Source of the DNA: RHKX01 sp035759925 | GTDB lineage: Bacteria > Actinomycetota > Thermoleophilia > Solirubrobacterales > 70-9 | Assembly: GCA_035759925.1 (NCBI GenBank) | Contig: DASTTY010000073.1 | Coordinates: 1 to 64,000, forward strand | Direction: 5' to 3' | DNA length: 64,000 nt | Shown: positions 58,527 through 64,000 of the stretch, in pieces | How positions within the stretch are numbered: the first letter of the stretch is position 1 | How the letters are laid out: each line of letters begins with the position of its first letter | The notes under the pieces: generated by a model | Seen by the model: the letters and a program-made list of their open reading frames with translations, nothing else | What the model was told of the DNA's origin: nothing | Databases searched by the model: none | Position numbers and translations under genes: made by a program

Positions 58527-59912
58527 TCAGCGCTGCCTGATCCCGCGCAGGAACGGGATCAGCTTCTTGAGGAACTTGTTGACATCCGGAGCCGCCGAGT
58601 TCGGGTCGTTGTGGGCGTAGGTGTTGGCGCGGTTCGCGAGGGTCAAATTCGACGCCGGGATTCCCGACTGCTCGGCGAGCGCCTCGGCGGCGGCCGGGAC
58701 ACGATCGCCGCCGAGCGCGGCCCCGAACGCGTAGATCCGCAGCTTCCGTGGAAGGTCGGTCCCGTGGGTCGCATGGACGTTGAGGACGTCCTGGGCCGGG
58801 TTGGCGATCCCGTTGCCGACCGCGCCGCCGTCGAGGGTCAGCCGCATCGGGTGGTACCAGGCGGTGCCGTCGACTCCCTTCAGCCCCCAGCCCGAGAACA
58901 TCGCCGCCCAGCGCTTCAGCGGGGTGATCGCACCGTCGCGGTCCCAGCCGCGGGGGTCGCCCGAAGCGGCGAGGTGACCGGCGTGGACCTGGGCTGCGGC
59001 CAGCGACGGCGGCGAGGTCGCGACGTCGGTGGAGTACCCGTAGGCGGCCTTGTTCGTCGCCGGCACCGGACCCTTCAGGAACGGCGGCAGAAGCGGCCAG
59101 TTCTCCAGGATCGAGGGCCCGTCCGGGTCGACGATGGCGACCGTCGAGCCGACCATGCCGAACAGGCCGGCGAACGGCGCCGGGATCCCGCCGAACGCCA
59201 GCCACGGGGTGCTGCTCTGGAGATCGTCGAGCGCCGACTGCGCGTCTTCGGGGGTGATCGGCGTCGTCCGGCTGGCGCCGTCGATCAGGACGAGCCCGGA
59301 GAGGGCGTCGGCCCCGGCGGCGCCCTTGAAGTCCCAGGTCGCGTAGGCGGTCGTGATCGTCCCCCCGAGCGAGTGCCCGCCCATCGCGACGTTGCGGCCG
59401 TGGCGGGAGGCGATCCGGACGACCCGATGGAGGTCCTGGATCTCCACGTTCATCCCCCAGTTGCGCGCGAACGGTACGTCGGCGTCCTGGACCGGAGAGT
59501 AGTGGTCGGTGACGCTCGGGTCGGTCAGATAGCCGAGGTAGTAGTCGAAGACGTCCTGTGCTGTCGCATCGCCGCGCTTGGCGGCGTCGAGCATCGACTG
59601 GTCCTCGAGGAAGTTCTCGCGGCGCTCGACCGACCAGACCTGCCAGCTCGGCAGCTTCCGGGCGATCGTCTTCGCGAGCGGCTCGAAGTAGCCGCCGCCG
59701 GCCGAGGTGCCGGGGTTGAGGACGAGCACGTTCGGGGCCTTCAGGCGGCCGGTCTTGACGATGCCGACCTTGTTCAGATCGGTCGGGGTGCCGTTGGCCG
59801 CAAAGCCGTCGATGACCTTGTAGTGGACGGGGACCTTCGCCTCCGCCGAGGCGGTCGCAGCGAGGGTCAGCAGGATGACGAGCAGGACGAGGAGCGTGCG
59901 GTGGTGAGACAT
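58527..59912 (-). CDS. Secreted alpha/beta hydrolase
   Basis: A 461-residue exported hydrolase with a signal peptide (MSHHRTLLVLLVILLTLAATASA). VLVLNPGTSAGGGYF is the oxyanion strand and AMGGHSLGGTITTAYA holds the nucleophile Ser; a C-terminal NTYAHNDPN may hold the His. ATG 59912 is preferred to 59924 since TATGCT sits 7 bases before it. An esterase or lipase is likely, substrate unknown; an inserted region of about 150 residues sits after the nucleophile. Confidence 0.82.
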   Translation of the reverse strand: MSHHRTLLVLLVILLTLAATASAEAKVPVHYKVIDGFAANGTPTDLNKVGIVKTGRLKAPNVLVLNPGTSAGGGYFEPLAKTIARKLPSWQVWSVERRENFLEDQSMLDAAKRGDATAQDVFDYYLGYLTDPSVTDHYSPVQDADVPFARNWGMNVEIQDLHRVVRIASRHGRNVAMGGHSLGGTITTAYATWDFKGAAGADALSGLVLIDGASRTTPITPEDAQSALDDLQSSTPWLAFGGIPAPFAGLFGMVGSTVAIVDPDGPSILENWPLLPPFLKGPVPATNKAAYGYSTDVATSPPSLAAAQVHAGHLAASGDPRGWDRDGAITPLKRWAAMFSGWGLKGVDGTAWYHPMRLTLDGGAVGNGIANPAQDVLNVHATHGTDLPRKLRIYAFGAALGGDRVPAAAEALAEQSGIPASNLTLANRANTYAHNDPNSAAPDVNKFLKKLIPFLRGIRQR

Positions 59913-59919
59913 CGCCGGG

Positions 59920-59925
59920 AGCATA
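59920..59925 (-). promoter_or_regulatory. -10 element (TATGCT) of the hydrolase gene
   Basis: TATGCT precedes ATG 59912 by 7 bases on the minus strand; the alternative upstream ATG lies within this hexamer, which decides the start. Confidence 0.4.
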
Positions 59926-59940
59926 TGGCGAACGTCGCGC

Positions 59941-60216
59941 TCAGGCGACGGTTGGAGGGACGCCGGTCAGGCGGTTGGGCCCGTCGTGGAAGCCGTCGTG
60001 ATCGGGCCTGTCGTGATGGTGGCCGGGGTGATCGCGGTAGTGGATCTCGATGTCGGGGACGAGGATCGCCCAGGCGATCCAGCTCCCGAGCCAGAGCAGG
60101 CCGACGACGACGATCACGATCAGCGCGATCCTGCCGAGACGGGGCGTTGCGGCCGGCCGGCCGCTGCCGGGCGCCGGGCTCGGGCCGACCCGGGCGGGTT
60201 GCGGCGCGTCCGTCAT
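59941..60216 (-). CDS. Small single-pass membrane protein, His/Asp-rich tail
   Basis: A 91-residue protein with a proline-rich N terminus, one membrane helix (about 28-52) and a tail DIEIHYRDHPGHHHDRPDHDGFHDGP, rich in His and Asp and possibly metal-binding. ATG 60216 is chosen since TAGGGT is 7 bases before it. Not recognised. Upstream sequence is shared with the 28053 gene. Confidence 0.6.
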   Translation of the reverse strand: MTDAPQPARVGPSPAPGSGRPAATPRLGRIALIVIVVVGLLWLGSWIAWAILVPDIEIHYRDHPGHHHDRPDHDGFHDGPNRLTGVPPTVA

Positions 60217-60217
60217 C

Positions 60218-60263
60218 GGCCCGACCCTAGATGATCGATCCCGAACCCCCACGCACGCGGATG
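60218..60263. repeat. Dispersed ~45-base upstream element, copy 2
   Basis: Partner of 28054-28098; both contain GGCCCGA and CTAGATGATCGA and end in CGGATG. The -10 hexamer of the minus gene (TAGGGT, 60224-60229) is inside. Confidence 0.45.
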
Positions 60264-60403
60264 AACCGCCGGGACGCTGCGCATCTCGTCGTCCTCGTCG
60301 GGCTCACGGCCTTCCAGGCCGCTTCGCCTCCTGCGTCCTCGATCTGCTTGGTCCGGCGGTTCCCAGCGCACGCGCGGATCCGGGACCGATCATCTGCGCC
60401 CGC

Positions 60404-60409
60404 TAGGCT
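60404..60409 (+). promoter_or_regulatory. -10 element (TAGGCT) of the TatA-like gene
   Basis: TAGGCT precedes the GTG at 60416 by 6 bases, with no Shine-Dalgarno. Confidence 0.4.
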
Positions 60410-60415
60410 CGGCGC

Positions 60416-60763
60416 GTGGGCATCGGCGTCTTCGAGATCCTGATCATCGTCCTGATCGTCCTGATCCTCTTCGGCGGCTACAAGCGGCTGCCCGGGCTCG
60501 GTCGCTCGGCCGGGACGGGTGCTCGCAAGGGCGGCGAGAAGGCGAAGGAGCTCGCCGGCCAGATCCGCACCAAGGCCGAGGGAGTCGATACCGCGAAGAT
60601 CGGCGAGTCGGTCGGCCGCGGGCTGCGCGACGTCCGCGACGTCCGCGACTCGGTCAAAGGGGTCGGCACCGATTCCACCCGCGAGGAATCTCGGTCGGAA
60701 AGCAAGCCGGACCGCGGTGACTCCGGTGCACCCACGGGCGACGATTCGCGGGCGCGGGATTAG
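60416..60763 (+). CDS. TatA/TatE-like protein, second copy
   Basis: A 115-residue protein starting at GTG. FEILIIVLIVLILFGGYKRLPGLGRSAG reproduces the TatA helix-hinge pattern (FGPKRLPELGRSLG) with an extra residue and FGGY in place of FGP. An Arg/Lys/Glu amphipathic stretch and an acidic/Ser tail follow. It could be a second TatA, a TatB substitute, or a Tat-like membrane protein of another role. tatC is 57 kb away in this window. Confidence 0.72.
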   Translation: MGIGVFEILIIVLIVLILFGGYKRLPGLGRSAGTGARKGGEKAKELAGQIRTKAEGVDTAKIGESVGRGLRDVRDVRDSVKGVGTDSTREESRSESKPDRGDSGAPTGDDSRARD

Positions 60764-60782
60764 CGTCGCGGAGCGCCGAGCG

Positions 60783-61202
60783 GTGTGGGCGCAACGTGAG
60801 ATCGGCCTCGACGCCCGGCCACGCGGCTTCCACCTCGTCACCGGCGAGGTCACCGAGGCGCTCCCCGAGCTGGGCGAGATCGACGTCGGCCTCCTCCACC
60901 TCCAGATCCTCCACACGTCGGCCTCGCTGGCGCTGAACGAGAACGCCAGCCCCGAGGTCCGCGCCGACCTCGAGAGCTGGTTCAACGACGCGGTCCGCGA
61001 GGACGCCCCCTACTGGCGGCACACGCTCGAGGGCAGCGACGACATGCCGGCACACGTCAAGGCGGTGCTGATCGGGCCGTCGCTGACGGTTCCCGTCGCG
61101 GGCGGGACGCTTCGCCTCGGCACCTGGCAGGGGATCTATCTCTGCGAGCACCGCGACCGTGGCGGACCGCGACGGATCGTCGCGACCCTCAGCGGGGAGT
61201 GA
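60783..61202 (+). CDS. YjbQ/UPF0047-family protein
   Basis: A 139-residue protein from GTG 60783 (GGAG nine bases before). The family pattern is complete: LHTSASLALNENASPEVRADLE, YWRHTLEGSDDMPAHVKAVLIG, LTVPV and LGTWQGIYLCEHRD. Family members show thiamine-phosphate synthase-like activity in vitro (E. coli YjbQ); the true role is unclear. It lies 19 bases after the TatA-like gene. Confidence 0.86.
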   Translation: MWAQREIGLDARPRGFHLVTGEVTEALPELGEIDVGLLHLQILHTSASLALNENASPEVRADLESWFNDAVREDAPYWRHTLEGSDDMPAHVKAVLIGPSLTVPVAGGTLRLGTWQGIYLCEHRDRGGPRRIVATLSGE

Positions 61203-61635
61203 CCGCGCCCTCGGCCTGGGCGCGGAGCCGCTCCAGCGACCGCTCGTTGCCGCGCTGGATCCAGCGCCGGGTCAGCGGCGCCAGGGGACGCTCGATCGCC
61301 GGCGTCGCCTCCTGCTCGGTCGTGAAGGTGACCAGCGTCCCGTCGCCGTCGGGCTCGAGCGTCCAGGTGCTGCGGGCACGGCGCTTGCCATTCGCCGCGA
61401 CGAGCCGCTCGACGAGGCGGCGCGGCGGCTCCCGCTCGACGACGTCGACATCGGCACGGTCCTCCGGCCCGGGCAGCTTCGCGCGGACGTTGACGTGGTC
61501 GCGGCCGGCGTCGCGCCAGTCGACCAGGAAGTGATCGGTGAACGCCTCGTGCCGGGAGAGGTCTTCGATCCGCTCGTAGACCTGCTCGGGCGGTACGGCG
61601 ATCCGGATGCTCGCGACCATCGGCTTCGCGGCCAT
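61189..61635 (-). CDS. SRPBCC (polyketide cyclase/dehydrase-type) protein
   Basis: A 148-residue START-like fold protein: SIRIAVPPEQVYERIEDLSRH at the N terminus, DWRDAG, VVEREPPRRLVERL, STWTLEPDGDGTLVTFTTEQEA and a long C-terminal helix. It binds hydrophobic ligands by family; ligand unknown. It overlaps the convergent YjbQ gene by 14 bases. Confidence 0.83.
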   Translation of the reverse strand: MAAKPMVASIRIAVPPEQVYERIEDLSRHEAFTDHFLVDWRDAGRDHVNVRAKLPGPEDRADVDVVEREPPRRLVERLVAANGKRRARSTWTLEPDGDGTLVTFTTEQEATPAIERPLAPLTRRWIQRGNERSLERLRAQAEGAVTPR

Positions 61636-61707
61636 GGACGCTGTATAGCGGATCGTTCTTCGTCATCTGAATAGGCTTGCGCGGTTCCCGAGCGAAGGAG
61701 TCGCGAA

Positions 61708-63093
61708 ATGCCCGACAGCAAACCGGCCGACGTCCCACCCGCCGACCTCGAGGCCCTGCGTGCGAGCCTCGACGGTGACGCGTTGATCCGTGGCGACTCG
61801 GCCTGGGAGGCGGCGCGGCAGGCTTGGAACCTCGTCGCCGTGCAGGAGCCGGCGCTGGTCGTCATGGCCGAGTCGGCCGCCGACGTCGCCGCCGCCGTCG
61901 GCTTCGCCCGCGATCAAGGCCTTCAGGTCGCCCCGCAGAGCACCGGCCACGGCGCCGCGCCGCTCTCCGACCTCGGCTCTGCGGTGCTGCTGAAGACGTC
62001 GCGAATGGCCGGCGTCGAGATCGACCCGGGGGCGGGGATCGCTTCCGTCGGCGCCGGAGCGAAGTGGGGCGAGGTCTGCGGCCCGGCGGGCGAGCACGGC
62101 CTCGCCTGCCTGCACGGCTCGTCGGGGACGGTCGGGGTCGCCGGCTACACGCTGAGCGGAGGCCTCGGCTGGCTCGCGCGCTCGCGCGGGTTCGCATGCA
62201 ACAACGTTCGCTCGCTCGAGGCCGTGACCGCCGACGGCCGGATCCGCCGGGTCGATCGCGACAGCGAGCCCGACCTGTTCTGGGCGCTGCGCGGCGGTGG
62301 CGGCAGCCACGCGATCGTCACCTCGTTCGAGCACGAGCTGATCGAGCTCCGCGAGGCGTTCGGCGGCTCGCTGATGTGGCCGATCGAGCGGGCGCCGGAG
62401 GTGTCGCGAGCTTGGCTCTCGTGGGCGTCGGCGGCGCCGGACGAGCTCAGCATGACCCTGAAGCTGATCCGCTTCCCGCCGTTCCCGCAGGTTCCCGAGC
62501 CGCTCCGCGGCCGGGCGCTGGTCGCCGTGACCTTCGTGTATGCCGGCGCCGCCGAGGCCGGGGAGGAGCTGATCGCGCCACTGCGAGCGCTCGGCGAGCC
62601 CTACATGGACACGGTCGCGACCGTGCCGGCGCCGTCGCTGGCGACGCTGGCGGGCGACCCGGAGGATCCGGTGCCGGCGCTCGGCGCCGGGCTCTTGCTC
62701 GAGTCGCTCGACGACGAGGCGATCGATGCCTACGTCGAGCTGGCCGGCCCCGACGCCGACGTACCGCTGATCTTCCTCGAGATCCGCCGGCTCGGCGGCG
62801 CCCTCGGGCGCGGCTCCGGGGAGCACGGCGCGCTCGATGTCGCCGGCGCCGAGTACCTGCTCTACGGACTCGGTCCGATGATGAGCCCCGAGATGGGTGA
62901 TGCGGTCCGCGGCACGCTCGGCGGCGTCACCGAGCGGATGGCGCCGTGGGCGGCAGACCACTGCCTGCTCGCCTTCGCCGAGCAGCGCCAGGACCTGCGG
63001 AGCTGCTATCCGGCTTCCGTCGCCGACCGCCTCGAGCGGATCAAGTCCGAGTTCGACCCCGACGACCTGATCCTCGCCAACCACCGCGACTGA
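61708..63093 (+). CDS. FAD-linked oxidase (berberine-bridge-enzyme type)
   Basis: A 461-residue PCMH-fold flavoprotein. VAPQSTGHGAAP places the His that binds FAD covalently, and the second loop reads LHGSSGTVGVAGYTLSGGLGW without the cysteine of bicovalent enzymes, so single linkage is predicted. GGGGSHAIVTSFEHEL and the C-terminal CYPASVADRLERIKSEFDPDDLI complete the BBE domain. It oxidises alcohols, sugars or alkaloid-like substrates; unknown here. GAAGGAG precedes the ATG. Confidence 0.88.
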   Translation: MPDSKPADVPPADLEALRASLDGDALIRGDSAWEAARQAWNLVAVQEPALVVMAESAADVAAAVGFARDQGLQVAPQSTGHGAAPLSDLGSAVLLKTSRMAGVEIDPGAGIASVGAGAKWGEVCGPAGEHGLACLHGSSGTVGVAGYTLSGGLGWLARSRGFACNNVRSLEAVTADGRIRRVDRDSEPDLFWALRGGGGSHAIVTSFEHELIELREAFGGSLMWPIERAPEVSRAWLSWASAAPDELSMTLKLIRFPPFPQVPEPLRGRALVAVTFVYAGAAEAGEELIAPLRALGEPYMDTVATVPAPSLATLAGDPEDPVPALGAGLLLESLDDEAIDAYVELAGPDADVPLIFLEIRRLGGALGRGSGEHGALDVAGAEYLLYGLGPMMSPEMGDAVRGTLGGVTERMAPWAADHCLLAFAEQRQDLRSCYPASVADRLERIKSEFDPDDLILANHRD

Positions 63094-63111
63094 GCGGCGG
63101 TCGTTTGCCGC

Positions 63112-63142
63112 CTCCACGCCGGGGCAGAACCCCGGCGTGGAG
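63112..63142. terminator. Perfect 13-base hairpin after the FAD oxidase gene
   Basis: CTCCACGCCGGGG (63112-63124) and CCCCGGCGTGGAG (63130-63142) with a CAGAA loop. It starts 18 bases after the oxidase stop and covers the GTG at 63137, the likely start of the next gene, so it could terminate transcription or mask that start. Confidence 0.55.
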
Positions 63143-64000
63143 ATCTCGGCCGGCGAACGCGTGCTGATCACCGGCGCATCGAGCGGCATCGGCCTCGCGA
63201 CCGCCCTGGCCTATGGCCGCCGCGGCGCCAGGGTCGGCCTACTTGCCCGCGGCGCCGATGGCCTCGAGCGAGCCGCGGAGATGGTCGCCGACGCGGGCGG
63301 AAGACCGCTCGCCGTCCCCGCTGACGTCACCGACTGGAGCGGCCTCGAGGGCGCGGTCGCGGCTGCAGTCGAAGAGCTCGGCGGCCTGGACATCGCTGTG
63401 TCCTCGGCGGCGGGCCTCTACTACGGGCGCTTCACTGAAACGCCGCCCGAGGACTTCGATCGGACCATCGCCACCACGCTGGGCGGTGCCGTCAACTTCA
63501 GTCGCGTCGTTCTCCCTGCGCTCGCGGAGGGTGGCGGGTCGTTGGTGATCGTCGGCTCGATCGTCTCGCGGATGCCGCTGCCGCTGTTCGCCGGCTACGC
63601 GACGGCGAAGCACGGGTTGCGCGGCTTCGCCGACTCCCTCCGGGTTGAGCTCGCTGAGCAGCGATCGTCGGTATCCGTCTCGCTCATCAGCCCCGGACCG
63701 ATCGACACGCCCCTCTGGTCGAACCTCTCGAGCCGGACCGGTGCCCTGCCCCCATCATTTCCGGGAGCCAACGTGCCGGATGATGCCGCTGCGGCGGTCG
63801 TTTCCTGTGCGCGCTCGGGATGCCGGGGGAGGACGGTCGGCGGCGCGTCGGTTGCCCTGCGGGCGCTCTCGTTGTTCGCCGCGCCGCTCGCCGAACGGCT
63901 GATGCGCGCGCTCGCCTCCTACTCCCTCGACCATCCCCGAGCCGGCGGGGACGCCCGGCCGTTCGACGAGCCGACGGGCAAAGGACGGCTCCGCGGGCCG
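63137..64000 (+). CDS. Short-chain dehydrogenase/reductase, cut by the window end
   Basis: The frame is open to the last base (288 codons). VLITGASSGIGLATAL is the cofactor loop, followed by PADVTDW, IAVSSAAG (for NNAG), VIVGSIVSR (Ser) and GYATAKHGLRGFADSLRVEL with the catalytic YxxxK. ISPGPIDTPLW follows, then a C-terminal extension with a hydrophobic stretch. A classical SDR of about 300 or more residues. GTG 63137 is a guess for the start; GTG 63161 would leave almost no N terminus. Confidence 0.82.
   Translation, partial: MEISAGERVLITGASSGIGLATALAYGRRGARVGLLARGADGLERAAEMVADAGGRPLAVPADVTDWSGLEGAVAAAVEELGGLDIAVSSAAGLYYGRFTETPPEDFDRTIATTLGGAVNFSRVVLPALAEGGGSLVIVGSIVSRMPLPLFAGYATAKHGLRGFADSLRVELAEQRSSVSVSLISPGPIDTPLWSNLSSRTGALPPSFPGANVPDDAAAAVVSCARSGCRGRTVGGASVALRALSLFAAPLAERLMRALASYSLDHPRAGGDARPFDEPTGKGRLRGP

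Noticed and set aside
1..64000. tRNA or rRNA genes
   Set aside because: Reading the intergenic gaps gave no cloverleaf-like sequence with a CCA-side acceptor stem and no rRNA conserved blocks; a tRNAscan-SE run would be decisive.

Overview
The window is very GC-rich, nearly every third codon position is G or C, GTG and TTG starts are frequent, and most genes are packed into operons with 4-base stop/start overlaps. Gene content (actinobacterial NarGHJI, a paired TatA/TatC, split proline catabolism, Rpf-like muralytic protein under a ydaO-type riboswitch, Wzm/Wzt polysaccharide export, SipW-type exported proteins) suggests a high-GC actinobacterium, most likely a soil Thermoleophilia (Solirubrobacterales-like) organism. 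This placement is inference; there is no rRNA, tRNA or phylogenetic marker strong enough to prove it. No CRISPR array, insertion sequence, prophage or tRNA was seen. It looks like ordinary chromosome with a surface-polysaccharide island.

Layout. 1-7.1 kb: a divergent pair for glutarate/acyl-CoA metabolism (class III CoA-transferase, glutaryl-CoA-type dehydrogenase), tatA-tatC with a ferritin-like protein, a CsbD stress protein, and an EF-G2-type GTPase. 7.2-16.4 kb: a tightly coupled nitrate respiration operon (two-domain copper oxidase of NirK type, narK, narG, narH, narJ, narI, hemerythrin), closed by a striking two-tier inverted repeat. 16.9-19.4 kb: a three-gene module of exported, Ig/Fn3-like proteins. 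19.5-28.1 kb: a surface glycan island, with an ABC-2 export pair and one glycosyltransferase on the plus strand facing five genes on the minus strand (four glycosyltransferases and an FkbM methyltransferase). 28.1-36.3 kb: aldo/keto reductase, secreted trypsin-like protease, divergent rocD versus proline dehydrogenase/P5C dehydrogenase (proline and ornithine to glutamate), cupin, lysyl-oxidase-like protein, zincin. 36.3-44.5 kb: membrane protein, methyltransferase, GlsB-type protein, membrane adenylate cyclase, secreted GH1 glycosidase, nitrilase and polyamine-type binding lipoprotein divergent from a TetR regulator. 44.6-48.7 kb: L,D-transpeptidase/archease/SDR/TrmO operon, then an ArsR and YCII pair. 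48.7-56.9 kb: cell-envelope genes (SGNH proteins, OafA acyltransferase, SpoIID-like protein, riboswitch-controlled Rpf-like protein, BrkB family, a coiled-coil/Rho_N operon). 57-64 kb: DAO-type oxidase, secreted hydrolase, a second TatA-like protein, YjbQ, SRPBCC, BBE-type FAD oxidase and an SDR cut by the window end.

Regulation. Many genes that head a transcription unit have no Shine-Dalgarno but carry a TANNNT hexamer 6-10 bases before the start codon, which suggests widespread leaderless transcription. Genes with clear AGGAGG-like sites coexist. The best regulatory calls are the c-di-AMP riboswitch at about 53301-53429, the palindromes between the TetR gene and the binding-protein gene at 43359-43441, and structured intergenic repeats at 16475-16523, 47730-47875 and 63112-63142.
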